NCBI RefSeq assembly: GCF_025290835.2
Contig: NZ_JAOCQD020000002.1
Span: 868,001-932,000, forward strand
Direction of reading: 5' to 3'
Source: Aquabacterium sp. OR-4
Lineage (GTDB): Bacteria > Pseudomonadota > Gammaproteobacteria > Burkholderiales > Burkholderiaceae_C
Length of the DNA stretch: 64,000 nt
Shown here: positions 53,196 through 62,530 of the stretch, piece after piece
Position numbering within the stretch: the stretch's first letter is position 1
Layout of the letters: each line of letters begins with the position of its first letter
Program-made: the position numbers and the translations under genes
Notes under the pieces: model-generated
What the model was told of the DNA's origin: nothing
What the model saw: the letters and a program-made list of their open reading frames with translations, nothing else
Databases searched by the model: none

Positions 53196-54581
53196 ATGGG
53201 CCCTGTGTTCGATGCACTGCAGGCCAGCGCTGCGGCCATGGCGGTGCTGGCCGCCGCTGGCGACAGCCCGGCCCGCCTGGCCCGGCACCAGGCGCAGCGC
53301 CTGGCCGCCCTGCTGACGCATGCGCAGCAGGCCAGCCCCTGGTGGCGCGAACGCCTGCGCGGCATCGACCCGGCGCGCACACCGCTGCACGCGCTGCCGG
53401 TCAGCCGGCGTGGCGAGTTGATGGCCGACTTCGACCACTGGGTCACCGATCCGGCGCTGCGGCTGGCCGAGTTGCGCGCCTTCACCGCCGATGCCTCGCG
53501 CATCGCCGAGCCCTGGCTGGACCGCTACCTGGTGTGGGAAAGCTCGGGCACCAGCGGCCTGCCGGGGGTGTTTGTGCACGACGCAGCCACGCTGGCGGTG
53601 TATGACGCGCTGGAGGCCCTGCGCCGCAGCGAGCCGCCGTGCTGGTGGCGCTGGCTCGATCCGGCCCAGCTGGGCGAGCGCCTGGTGTTCGTGGGGGCCA
53701 CCGGCGGGCACTTTGCCAGCCTGGTGAGCCTGCGGCGGCTGCAGCGCCTGCAGCCCTGGCGCGGCGCAGCGCTGGGCATCGTGTCGATCCTGCAGCCCAC
53801 GGCCGAGCTGGTGGCCGAGCTCAATGCACTGCAGCCCAGCCAGCTGGCCACCTACCCCAGTGCCGCCGCCCTGCTGGCCGACGAGGCCGCCGCCGGCCGG
53901 CTGCGCATCCGCCCGCGCACGGTGTGGACCGGCGGCGAAACCCTGACCGACAGCCAGCGCCGGCACATCGCCCACCAGCTGGGCTGCCCGGTGCGCGACA
54001 GCTACGGCGCCTCGGAGTTTCTGCCCATCGGCTGGCAGTGCCGGCATGGCGCGTTGCATGTCAATGCCGACTGGGTGATCCTCGAGCCGGTGGACGAGCA
54101 CCACCGCCCGGTGCCGCCCGGCAGCCTGTCGGCCAACTGCCTGCTCACCAACCTGGCCAACCGGGTGCAGCCGCTGATCCGCTACGAGCTGGGCGACCGC
54201 ATCCGCATCGCGGCCGAGCGCTGCCGCTGCGGCTCGCCGCTGCCGGTGCTGCAGGTGCAGGGCCGCCACGACGACCGCCTGGTGATGGCCGGCAGGCAGG
54301 GCCACCCGGTCACGCTGCTGCCGCTGGCGCTGAGCACGGTGCTGGAGGAGCAGGCCGGGCTCTACGACTTCACCCTCACCCAGCGCGACCGCCACACGCT
54401 GGTGCTGCAGCTGCCGCTGCCGGCCGAGCAGGCGGCCGACGCGCTGGCCCGCGGCTGCGCCGCACTCAGCGGCTTTGCGGCGCAGCAGGGCGTAGCCCGG
54501 CCGCGGGTGCTGGGCGAGGCCGGCCGGCCGGTGCCGCATGGCCGCAGCGGCAAGGCGCAGCGCATCACGGCGATGGCCTGA
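53196..54581 (+). CDS. PaaK-like AMP-dependent ligase
   Basis: A 461-residue phenylacetate-CoA-ligase-like protein. VWESSGTSGLPGVFVHD is the P-loop, TVWTGGETLTDSQR and DSYGASEFLPIGW carry the acid-substrate motifs, RYELGDRIRI follows, and the C-terminal HGRSGKAQRI has the catalytic Lys. The substrate is unknown and no aromatic-degradation genes are adjacent. AGGAGAGACGAGG precedes the ATG. The frame is open for about 160 bp upstream without a good start. The 276 bp between pat and this gene hold nothing else I can recognise. Confidence 0.78.
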   Translation: MGPVFDALQASAAAMAVLAAAGDSPARLARHQAQRLAALLTHAQQASPWWRERLRGIDPARTPLHALPVSRRGELMADFDHWVTDPALRLAELRAFTADASRIAEPWLDRYLVWESSGTSGLPGVFVHDAATLAVYDALEALRRSEPPCWWRWLDPAQLGERLVFVGATGGHFASLVSLRRLQRLQPWRGAALGIVSILQPTAELVAELNALQPSQLATYPSAAALLADEAAAGRLRIRPRTVWTGGETLTDSQRRHIAHQLGCPVRDSYGASEFLPIGWQCRHGALHVNADWVILEPVDEHHRPVPPGSLSANCLLTNLANRVQPLIRYELGDRIRIAAERCRCGSPLPVLQVQGRHDDRLVMAGRQGHPVTLLPLALSTVLEEQAGLYDFTLTQRDRHTLVLQLPLPAEQAADALARGCAALSGFAAQQGVARPRVLGEAGRPVPHGRSGKAQRITAMA

Positions 54582-54650
54582 CGGGCGGCGCGCCGGTCGG
54601 CTGCGCGCAAGGCTGCCATGTGCCCGCGCGGCAGGTTCATGCACAACGTG

Positions 54651-55334
54651 TCAGGCCCACAGGTCAAGCGGCGGGTCGGCCGACAGCGCGCGCATCAGGT
54701 CGCCGCGGCCGATGTAGCCCTGCACCTGGCCGCCCTCGTCCACCACCGGCAGGCCCGGCAGGCCGGTGGCGGCCAGCACCTGGGCCAGGCGGCGCACATC
54801 GGTGGCCGCCGCCACCGCCGGCACCGGCGTGCGCATGCGCGCCGACACCGGCTGCGCCCAGAAGGCCGTCAGGCGCGAGGGGTCGACCAGCGGCGGCGGT
54901 GCCAGATCGGCCAGCCGCGCCAGGCCCACCAGGCCGCCGGCAGCGTTGCGCACCGGCGCCTGGGCCACGCCGCGCGCGCTCAGCAGCTGCCAGGCGCGGC
55001 GCAGCGGCACATCGGCCGGCAGCAGCAGCACCTCGTGGCTCATCAGCTCGGCCACGGTGGTGATGCGGTGGCGCGCCACCTCGCCGCCGGGGGCATAGGC
55101 CGCCGCGGCGGCGGCCACCGCGTCGCGCCGGGCCGCCGTGGCGCCGTGGCCGTGGCCGTTGCCGCCGGGCTCGCGCTCCAGCGGCCGGCCGGCGTCGTCG
55201 AGCGCGCCCACGAAGGTGATCTCGCGGTCGTCCACCGGCGCCACGCGCAGGCCCTGGCCCACGCCGGGCACCCGCCGCAGCTGCTCCAGTGAACCGGTGA
55301 ACACCCGCCCCGTCGTGCCATAGATGCTGAACAT
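54651..55334 (-). CDS. CBS-domain protein
   Basis: A 227-residue cytoplasmic protein with a paired CBS module in the C-terminal two thirds (VAELMSHEVLLLPADVPL and PVPAVAAATDVRRLAQVLAA, each followed by GLVGLARLADL and VQGYIGRGDLMRAL). CBS pairs bind adenosyl ligands and regulate partners. The N-terminal 70 residues are specific to this protein group (MFSIYGTTGRVFTGSLEQLR) and include a Gly/His-rich patch. Partner unknown. Confidence 0.78.
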   Translation of the reverse strand: MFSIYGTTGRVFTGSLEQLRRVPGVGQGLRVAPVDDREITFVGALDDAGRPLEREPGGNGHGHGATAARRDAVAAAAAAYAPGGEVARHRITTVAELMSHEVLLLPADVPLRRAWQLLSARGVAQAPVRNAAGGLVGLARLADLAPPPLVDPSRLTAFWAQPVSARMRTPVPAVAAATDVRRLAQVLAATGLPGLPVVDEGGQVQGYIGRGDLMRALSADPPLDLWA

Positions 55335-55520
55335 CGCGTCACGCCCCCGCCCCAGCCGAGATGCGCAAGGATACGACGCCGGCCGCCGCACGGGCATGGC
55401 CCGGGGGTCAGGTGCGCGTCGGGCACGGTGGCTAAACTGCACGGGTTTGCCCAGGCCTTGCGCAGTGCGTGCGGGGCCGCAGCCATCGCCCCCCTTCCCT
55501 CCCTTCCGGCGCGCACCCCC

Positions 55521-57053
55521 ATGAGCACCACCACCACGATCCGCCAGCAAGACCTGATCGACAGCATCGCCGCGGCGCTGCAGTACATCAGCTACTACCA
55601 CCCGGCCGACTACATCGCCCACCTGGCGCGCGCCTACGAGCGCGAGGAAAGCGCCGCGGCCAAGGACGCCATTGCGCAGATCCTGACCAACAGCCGCATG
55701 TGCGCCGAAGGCCGGCGCCCGATCTGCCAGGACACCGGCATCGTCAACGTGTTCCTGAAGATCGGCATGGACGTGCGCTGGGAAGGCTTTACCGGCAGCA
55801 TCGACGACGCCGTCAACGCCGGCGTGCGCCAGGGCTACCTGAACCCCGACAACGTGCTGCGCGCCAGCGTGCTGGACGACCCGATCTTTGCGCGCAAGAA
55901 CACCAAGGACAACACGCCCGCCGTGGTGCATGTGGAACTGGTGCCCGGCAACACCATCGACGTGACCGTGGCCGCCAAGGGCGGTGGCAGCGAGAACAAG
56001 AGCAAGGTCTACATGCTCAACCCCAGCGACGACATCGTCGAGTGGGTGCTCAAGACCGTGCCCACCATGGGCGCCGGCTGGTGTCCGCCGGGCATGCTGG
56101 GCATCGGCGTGGGCGGCACGGCCGAGAAGGCAGTGCTGCTGGCCAAGCAGGCGCTGATGGACGACATCGACATGTACGAGCTGCTCGAGCGCGGCCCGGC
56201 CAACAAGCTCGAGGAAATGCGCATCGAGCTGTACGAGAAGGTCAATGCGCTGGGCATCGGCGCGCAGGGCCTGGGCGGCCTGACCACGGTGCTGGACGTG
56301 AAGATCAAGACCTTCCCCACCCACGCCGCGAGCAAGCCGATCGCGATGATTCCCAACTGCGCAGCGACGCGGCATGCGCACTTCGTGATGGATGGTTCGG
56401 GCCCGGTCTACCTCGATCCGCCCAGCCTCGACCTGTGGCCCAACGTGCACTGGGCGCCCGACTACAACAAGAGCAAGAGCGTCGACCTCGACAGCCTCAC
56501 CCCCGCCGAGGTGGCCAGCTGGAAGCCGGGCCAGACCCTGCTGCTGAGCGGCAAGCTGCTGACCGGCCGCGACGCCGCGCACAAGCGCATCCAGGACATG
56601 CTGGCCAAGGGCGAGCCGTTGCCGGTCGACTTCACCAACCGCGTCATCTACTACGTGGGCCCGGTCGATCCGGTGCGCGACGAGGTGGTGGGCCCGGCCG
56701 GCCCCACCACCGCCACGCGCATGGACAAGTTCACCCGCATGATGCTCGAGAAGACCGGGCTGATCGCCATGGTGGGCAAGAGCGAGCGCGGCCCGGTGGC
56801 CATCCAGGCCATCCAGGACAACAAGTCGGCCTACCTGATGGCCGTGGGCGGCAGCGCCTACCTGGTGGCCAAGGCCATCAAGGCCGCCAAGGTGCTGGCC
56901 TTTGAAGACCTGGGCATGGAAGCCATCTACGAGTTCACCGTCAAGGACATGCCGGTGACCGTGGCGGTGGATTCGCTCGGCACCAGCGTGCACGAGACCG
57001 GCCCGAAGGAATGGCAGGCGCGCATCGGCAAGATCCCGGTGACGGTGGCCTGA
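55521..57053 (+). CDS. fumA: Fumarate hydratase, class I (iron-sulfur)
   Basis: Interconverts fumarate and malate in the TCA cycle with a [4Fe-4S] cluster. The 510-residue protein includes both the N-terminal Fe-S domain (ICQDTGIV, Cys69; AGWCPPGM; IPNCAATRHAHF as cluster cysteines) and the C-terminal domain (GPTTATRMDKF, ALGTSVHETGP-like end). Length fits a fused class I enzyme. The ATG at 55521 is preferred; upstream in-frame sequence includes a TAAACT -10-like box (55433-55438). No SD is obvious. Confidence 0.95.
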   Translation: MSTTTTIRQQDLIDSIAAALQYISYYHPADYIAHLARAYEREESAAAKDAIAQILTNSRMCAEGRRPICQDTGIVNVFLKIGMDVRWEGFTGSIDDAVNAGVRQGYLNPDNVLRASVLDDPIFARKNTKDNTPAVVHVELVPGNTIDVTVAAKGGGSENKSKVYMLNPSDDIVEWVLKTVPTMGAGWCPPGMLGIGVGGTAEKAVLLAKQALMDDIDMYELLERGPANKLEEMRIELYEKVNALGIGAQGLGGLTTVLDVKIKTFPTHAASKPIAMIPNCAATRHAHFVMDGSGPVYLDPPSLDLWPNVHWAPDYNKSKSVDLDSLTPAEVASWKPGQTLLLSGKLLTGRDAAHKRIQDMLAKGEPLPVDFTNRVIYYVGPVDPVRDEVVGPAGPTTATRMDKFTRMMLEKTGLIAMVGKSERGPVAIQAIQDNKSAYLMAVGGSAYLVAKAIKAAKVLAFEDLGMEAIYEFTVKDMPVTVAVDSLGTSVHETGPKEWQARIGKIPVTVA

Positions 57054-57098
57054 GCGGCTGAGCGGCTGAGCGGCTGAGCGGCTGAGCGGCTGAGCGGG
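57051..57098. repeat. 8-bp tandem repeat beginning at the fumarase stop
   Basis: Six consecutive TGAGCGGC units (last TGAGCGGG); the first TGA is the stop codon of the fumarase gene. Slippage here would not change the protein but would alter the 3' end of the transcript. Confidence 0.85.
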
Positions 57099-57267
57099 CC
57101 GCCAGGGCCCGGCGCCAGCCCCGGCCTGAAGGCGCCCGCGCAACACATCGTCCCCGCATCCACGGGGTTTGACGGGCAGCGCGGGCAATTCCGCATTGGA
57201 CGTCGCCGGGCGATGCCAGACAGTCGCGCCCGGTGCGGCCAACCTCGGGCCGCTTGCAGGTGCATCG

Positions 57268-58464
57268 ATGTCGCAGTTTTTCTCCCGTCGCCGCTGGCTG
57301 GCACTGGGCCTGGCGCTGGCCGACAGCGCCCGCGGCCAGTCCAACCCGGCGGCCAGCCCGGCGACCACCGGCGCAGCCACCAGCGCCAGCCCGTCGGCCA
57401 GCCCGAGCCCCGGCCGCAACGAGCCGGTGGTGATCGGCCAGAGTGCCCACCTCAGCGGCCCGCTGGCCACCACCTTTCTGGGCGTGCTGGCCGGCCAGCG
57501 CCTGGCGCTGACGCAGTTCAATGCGCGCGGCGGCGTGGCCGGGCGGCCGGTGCAGCTGATCACGCTGGACGACGGCTACGACGTCAAGCGCTGCGTGGCC
57601 AATGTGCGCCAGCTGATCGAGCGTGAACGCATCACCGCGCTGTTTGGCCTGGCCAGCACGCCCAACGTGGCGGCGGTGCTGCCGCTGCTGGCCGAGCGCC
57701 AGGTGCCGCTGGTGGGTGTCTACGGCGGCTCGCCCTCGCTGCGCGTGCAGCAGCACCCGTATTTCTTCACCACCACGGCCAGCTACCGCGACGAGGTGCT
57801 GCACATGCTGCGCAACCAGAAGACGCTGCAGCGCGAGCGCGTGGCCCTGGTCTACCAGAACGCCGCCTTCGGCCAGCTGATGCGCCCGGTGGTGGACGAG
57901 GCCGCGCGCGAGCTGGGCATGCAGGTGGTGGCGCGCGTGCCGCTCGAGGCCGATGGCAGCAACAGCGTGGCCGCCGCCGCCAGCGTGGCCGAGGCGCGGC
58001 CGCAGGCGGTGATCCTGATGGCCTTCGGGCCGCCCATCGTGCCCTTCATCAAGGCCGCACGGCAAAGCGTGGCCGCGCCGCTCTACGCGATCTCGATCGC
58101 CAATGCCAAGGCGCTGATCGAGGCCATGGGCGACGATGCCCGCGGCCTGGCCATCACCCAGGTGATTCCGCCGCCCTGGCGCAGCCAGGACGCGCTGGTG
58201 CGCGACTTCAGCGCCGCCAGCACCCGCGCCGGCACACCGGCCGACTACGAGCACTTCTACGGCTACCTCAACCTGCGCATCCTGCTCGAGGCGCTCAAGC
58301 GCGCCGGCCGCGGCGTGACGCCGGCCAAGCTGGTGAGCACGCTGGAAGGCATGAACCGCGTCGACCTGGGTGGCTACACGCTGAGCTTCTCACCCGGCAA
58401 CCACCACGGCTCGAGCTACGTGGACAGCACCATCGTCGGGCCCGGCGGACGCTTCATCCGTTGA
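57268..58464 (+). CDS. Branched-chain amino-acid-type ABC substrate-binding protein
   Basis: A 398-residue precursor with an Arg-rich signal peptide (FSRRRWLALGLALA, possibly Tat) and a Ser/Ala/Pro-rich spacer. The mature region is Peripla_BP_6-like (VVIGQSAHLSGPLATTF, FNARGGVAGRPVQL, NVRQLIERERITALFG). It should bind a small amino or organic acid in the periplasm. No permease or ATPase gene is adjacent, so it is an orphan receptor or partner of a distant transporter. Its 3' end overlaps the convergent mscS-like gene by 11 bp. Confidence 0.86.
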   Translation: MSQFFSRRRWLALGLALADSARGQSNPAASPATTGAATSASPSASPSPGRNEPVVIGQSAHLSGPLATTFLGVLAGQRLALTQFNARGGVAGRPVQLITLDDGYDVKRCVANVRQLIERERITALFGLASTPNVAAVLPLLAERQVPLVGVYGGSPSLRVQQHPYFFTTTASYRDEVLHMLRNQKTLQRERVALVYQNAAFGQLMRPVVDEAARELGMQVVARVPLEADGSNSVAAAASVAEARPQAVILMAFGPPIVPFIKAARQSVAAPLYAISIANAKALIEAMGDDARGLAITQVIPPPWRSQDALVRDFSAASTRAGTPADYEHFYGYLNLRILLEALKRAGRGVTPAKLVSTLEGMNRVDLGGYTLSFSPGNHHGSSYVDSTIVGPGGRFIR

Positions 58465-59743
58465 GCGGCGGTGCCGCCGCCACGCCGGCGGCCGGGCCGG
58501 CCGGCAGCGCCCGCACCACGCGCTGCGGAAACGGGATCTCGACGCCCTGCGCATCGAGGGCGCGCAGCACCGCCAGGTTGACGTCGCTGCGCACATTGCC
58601 CTGGCCGTTCTCGATGTCGGCCACCCAGAACACCAGCGTGAGCTCCAGGCCATCGGCGGCAAAGCTGCTCAGCTGCACCGAGGGCATGGGGTCGTGCAGC
58701 ACCCGCGCCACGGCGGCCATGGCGCGCACCAGCTCGGGCATCAGCGCCTCGACATCGCTGCCGTAGGCCACCTGCACGGTGGTGGTGAGCGCCACCTTGG
58801 GATCGGCGAACGAGCAGTTCTCGACCCGCTGGGTGATCATCATCTCGTTGGGCACGATGGCCTCGCGGCCGTTGTTGGCCCGGATCACCGTGTAGCGCGT
58901 GCTGATGTCGGTGATGCGGCCCTCGAAGTTGTCGACCCGCACCACATCGCCAATGCGCAGCGAGCGCTCGGCCAGGATGACGAAACCCGACACGTAGTTG
59001 GCCGCCAGCTTCTGCAGGCCCAGGCCGATGCCCACGCCCACCGCGCCGCCCAGCACACCGAGTGCGCCCAGCGGAATGCCGGCCGCCGACATGGCCAGCA
59101 GCAGGCCGACCAGCAGCAGGCCGGCGCGCGTGGCATTGGCGGCGATCTTGCGCACGCTGAGGTTCACGCCGGTGGCACGCATCAGCCGCGATTCGATCGA
59201 GGCCGACAGCCACAGCACCGCCACCAGCACCGCGGCCGCGGTGAGCGCGCCTTCCACCAGGCTGCGCAGCGTGACCGGGGCCCCGCCGATCTTCCAGCTC
59301 ACGCCCTCCATCTCGGCCAGCAGCACCGGCAGCAGGCCGGTGATCCACAGCACCAGCACGGCCCACACGCCCCAGCTGATGGTGCGCTCGAGCGCCCGCA
59401 CCAGCGGCGACTTGGGAAACGCCGCATGCAGCACCCGCACGGCGATGCGGATCACTGCCAGGCTGGCCAGCATGGGCACTGCCACATGGAACACCGCCAA
59501 TGGCAGCTTGTGGCTCAGCGCCACCATGCGCGCGCCCTGCGCCAGCGCCAGCGCCAGCAGCGGAAACAGCACGCCGTCGAAGCCGCGCTCGCCAAACAGG
59601 ATGCCGGGCTCGCCGGCTGGCCGGGTGAGCCGCAGCACCAGCCAGGCCAGGCCCAGGCACAGCGCCAGCACACCCAGCTCGGCCAGGGCCGTGGGGTGCA
59701 GCAGCGACTGAAAAAGATCGAGGAAAGCGTCGAGACCGTTCAT
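58454..59743 (-). CDS. MscS-type mechanosensitive channel
   Basis: A 429-residue protein with about six N-terminal helices and the MscS core. The pore helix GAVGVGIGLGLQKLAANYVSGF is followed by the beta domain ERSLRIGDVVRVDNFEGRITDISTR and VPNEMMITQRVENCS. The C-terminal cage domain ends in EIPFPQRVVRAL. The extra helices make it longer than E. coli MscS. It would gate under membrane tension. Start MNGLDAF has a short GAGG upstream. Confidence 0.9.
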   Translation of the reverse strand: MNGLDAFLDLFQSLLHPTALAELGVLALCLGLAWLVLRLTRPAGEPGILFGERGFDGVLFPLLALALAQGARMVALSHKLPLAVFHVAVPMLASLAVIRIAVRVLHAAFPKSPLVRALERTISWGVWAVLVLWITGLLPVLLAEMEGVSWKIGGAPVTLRSLVEGALTAAAVLVAVLWLSASIESRLMRATGVNLSVRKIAANATRAGLLLVGLLLAMSAAGIPLGALGVLGGAVGVGIGLGLQKLAANYVSGFVILAERSLRIGDVVRVDNFEGRITDISTRYTVIRANNGREAIVPNEMMITQRVENCSFADPKVALTTTVQVAYGSDVEALMPELVRAMAAVARVLHDPMPSVQLSSFAADGLELTLVFWVADIENGQGNVRSDVNLAVLRALDAQGVEIPFPQRVVRALPAGPAAGVAAAPPLNG

Positions 59744-59888
59744 TGCCTCGATTCTGGCTTGAACCCGTAGTGTCGAAGCCTGGGCAGCTGCCGTCGCGAG
59801 CGGGCTCAGGGTGGTTCGAGCAACGCAGCCGTACACCCGTACGGCGAGTAGCGCAGGGCCGCCATGTGCCCGCGCAGCAGGCAGATGC

Positions 59889-61508
59889 CTAGGCTTCGGG
59901 CTGCATGTCGATCGCGCCGCAGGGGCACTCGGCGGCGCACATGCCACAGCCCTTGCAGTAATCCAGGTTGATCTGGAAGCGCTGGCCGGGCCCCAGCTTG
60001 ATCACCGCGTTGTCGGGGCACACGCCGTAGCAGTTGTCGCACTCGAAGCAGTTGCCGCAGCTCAGGCAGCGCCGCGCCTCGAACAGCGCATTGGCCTCGG
60101 TGAGCCCGCCCTGCACCTCGTCAAAGCTGCTGCTGCGGCGCGCGGCATCGAGCTGCGGCCGCACGGTGGCCGGCGCATCGCTGTAATACCAGGGGTTCAG
60201 GCGCTCGAAGGAGGCCAGTGCGTGTTTTGGCGCGGCGCATGCCTGCGCGTCGCGCAGCCAGGCATCGATGTGGCGGGCGGCCTTCTTGCCATGGCCCACG
60301 GCGACGGTGACATTGCGCTCGGCCGGCACCATATCGCCACCGGCAAAGAGGCCGGCACGGCCGGTCATCAGCGTGGCCGGATCGACCTGCACCACGCCGT
60401 CGCGCAGCACCAGGCCGGGCACGCCGTGCAGCAGGCTCAGATCGACATCCTGGCCCAGCGCCAGCACCAGCGCATCGGCCTGCAGGGTTTCGTACTCGCC
60501 GGTCGGCTGGGGCTTGCCGTCGGCGTCGAGCTGCATCTTCTCGAGCGTGAGCGTGTCGCCCGCGGCCTGCGAGATGGTGGACAGCCACTTCACCTGCACG
60601 CCCTCCTGCAGCGCCTCTTCCACCTCGAAATCGTGCGCCGGCATCTGGCCGCGGGTGCGGCGGTAGACGATCACGGCCTCGGTGGCGCCCAGGCGGCGTG
60701 CGGTGCGGGCCACGTCGAGGGCGGTGTTGCCGCCGCCGTACACCGCCACGCGCCGGCCCAGCAGCGGTTTCTGGTCGCCTTCCATCGAGCGCAGCACGCT
60801 CACCGCGTCGAGGATGCGTGCCGAATCCTTGGCCGGAATGAAGGCGCGCTTGGCGATGTGCGCGCCCACGGCCAGAAAGGTGGCATCGAAGCCGGCCATC
60901 TCGGCCTGCAGATCGGCCACGCGGGTGTTGCACTGCACCGTGACGCCCATGGCCACGATGCGCTGCATCTCGGCCTCGAGCACCTCGCGCGGCAGGCGGT
61001 AGCGCGGGATGCCGAAGCGCATCATGCCGCCCATCTGCGGCCCCGCCTCCTTGACCGTGACGCGGTGGCCCAGGCGCCGCAGGTGGTAGGCCGCCGACAT
61101 GCCCGAAGGCCCGGCACCCACCACCAGCACCTGCTTGCCCGACTCTTGCGCCGGCGGCGTGAAGGCCCAGCCGCGTGCGATGGCCTCGTCGCCCAGGAAA
61201 CGCTCGACCGAGTTGATGCCCACCGCGGCATCGAGCTGGCCGCGGTTGCAGGCCGCTTCGCAGCTGTGATAGCACACCCGGCCCATGGTGGCCGGAAACG
61301 GGTTGTCGCGCGTGAGCTGGCGCCAGGCGCTTTCATAGTCACCACTTTCGGCATGGAACAGCCAGCCCTGGATGTCTTCACCGGCCGGGCACTGGGCATT
61401 GCAGGGCGGCAGGTGGTCGGCATACACCGGGCGCTGGCTGCGCCAGCTGCCGGTGTGGTTGGCCAGCGAGCTGCCAGGGTCCAGCGTGATGGCAAACGGC
61501 TTGTGCAT
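59889..61508 (-). CDS. GltD-like NAD(P)H flavoprotein fused to a 2[4Fe-4S] ferredoxin module
   Basis: A 539-residue redox protein. The N-terminal Cys-rich segment (Cys36, 40, 79, 83, 87: PPCNAQCPAGED and RVCYHSCEAACNRG) resembles the glutamate synthase small subunit. The FAD loop is GAGPSG at 131-136, the NAD(P) loop YGGGNTALDVART near 250, and GLFAGGD is the second FAD motif. Two ferredoxin-type clusters follow at about 479-535 (CLSCGNCFECDNCYGVCP and CKGCGMCAAECPCG). Last gene of the 2-oxoacid oxidoreductase operon, it would pass electrons from the TPP enzyme to NAD(P)+. AGGAGG sits across the preceding stop. Confidence 0.9.
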   Translation of the reverse strand: MHKPFAITLDPGSSLANHTGSWRSQRPVYADHLPPCNAQCPAGEDIQGWLFHAESGDYESAWRQLTRDNPFPATMGRVCYHSCEAACNRGQLDAAVGINSVERFLGDEAIARGWAFTPPAQESGKQVLVVGAGPSGMSAAYHLRRLGHRVTVKEAGPQMGGMMRFGIPRYRLPREVLEAEMQRIVAMGVTVQCNTRVADLQAEMAGFDATFLAVGAHIAKRAFIPAKDSARILDAVSVLRSMEGDQKPLLGRRVAVYGGGNTALDVARTARRLGATEAVIVYRRTRGQMPAHDFEVEEALQEGVQVKWLSTISQAAGDTLTLEKMQLDADGKPQPTGEYETLQADALVLALGQDVDLSLLHGVPGLVLRDGVVQVDPATLMTGRAGLFAGGDMVPAERNVTVAVGHGKKAARHIDAWLRDAQACAAPKHALASFERLNPWYYSDAPATVRPQLDAARRSSSFDEVQGGLTEANALFEARRCLSCGNCFECDNCYGVCPDNAVIKLGPGQRFQINLDYCKGCGMCAAECPCGAIDMQPEA

Positions 61509-61510
61509 GG

Positions 61511-62530
61511 TCAGGCCTCCTGCGCTGCGTCGATCAAGCCAAAACGCCGGATGTTCTTGTCGGCATCGGCCTGGATGCGCGCCAGCATCTCGGGGTGGCC
61601 GGCCTGGCCGCCGTGGGCGAAGAGATGGGCGAAGCGTTTCTGTGGTTTCAGGTAATCAGCCACCGGCACGCGGTGGCGGATCTTCTGCACCGCGGTGATC
61701 TCGCCATGCTGGGCCTCGAACACCGGAAACAGCCCGCTCTCGCGCGCCAGCCGGGCCAGGCGGATGGTGTCGTGGCTGGCCGCGCCCCAGCCCAGCGGAC
61801 AGGGCACCAGGATGTGCAGATAACGTGCGCCGCGGATGGCCATCGCACGCTCGACCTTGGCCTCCAGATCGTGCAAGTCGGCCACGGTGGCGGTGGCCAC
61901 ATACGGGATCTCATGCGCCATGGCGATCAGCGGCAGGTTCTTGCCCTGGCCGAACACCGCGCCGGGCTCGCGGCCCAGCGCCTGCGTGGTGGCCGTGCGC
62001 GCAGCCGGCGGCGTGGCGCTGCTGCGCTGCACGCCGGTGTTCATGTAGGCCTCGTTGTCGTAGCAGATGTAGAGCACATCGTCGTTGCGCTCGAACATGC
62101 CACTCAAGCAGCCGAAGCCGATGTCGGTGGTGCCGCCATCGCCGCCCTGGGCGATCACGCGCACCGGCTTCTCACCGCGGTCACGCCCCTTGACCTTCAG
62201 CGCCGCGGCAATGCCGGTGCCCACCGCCGCGGCATTGCCGAACAGCGAGTGGATCCAGGGCAGCTGCCAGCTGGTTTCAGGGTAGGGCGTGGAGAACACC
62301 TCCAGGCAGCCAGTGGCGTTGGCGGCGATCAGCTGGCCGCTGGTGGCGCGCATCGCGGCATCCACCGCATAGCGCGCGCCCAGCGCCTCGCCGCAGCCCT
62401 GGCAGGCGCGGTGGCCGCTGTTGAGCGAGTTGTTGCGCTCGGTGCTGGCCTGCACGCTGCGCTGCTCGGGCGCCAGCAGGCGGTTGCCCACGGTGAAGGT
62501 GCCGGTCTGGTAGAACTTGACTGCGGTCAT
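61511..62530 (-). CDS. 2-oxoacid:acceptor oxidoreductase, beta (TPP) subunit
   Basis: A 339-residue PorB-like subunit. RACQGCGEALGARY contributes Fe-S cysteines; NATGCLEVFSTPYP follows. GGDGGTTDIG and ICYDNEAYMNTG form the TPP/Mg site. PCPLGWGAA is the third conserved segment. With the alpha and gamma subunits it oxidatively decarboxylates a 2-oxoacid to acyl-CoA. The substrate (pyruvate, a branched-chain oxoacid or phenylglyoxylate) cannot be told from this subunit. It overlaps the alpha gene by 4 bp. Confidence 0.92.
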   Translation of the reverse strand: MTAVKFYQTGTFTVGNRLLAPEQRSVQASTERNNSLNSGHRACQGCGEALGARYAVDAAMRATSGQLIAANATGCLEVFSTPYPETSWQLPWIHSLFGNAAAVGTGIAAALKVKGRDRGEKPVRVIAQGGDGGTTDIGFGCLSGMFERNDDVLYICYDNEAYMNTGVQRSSATPPAARTATTQALGREPGAVFGQGKNLPLIAMAHEIPYVATATVADLHDLEAKVERAMAIRGARYLHILVPCPLGWGAASHDTIRLARLARESGLFPVFEAQHGEITAVQKIRHRVPVADYLKPQKRFAHLFAHGGQAGHPEMLARIQADADKNIRRFGLIDAAQEA

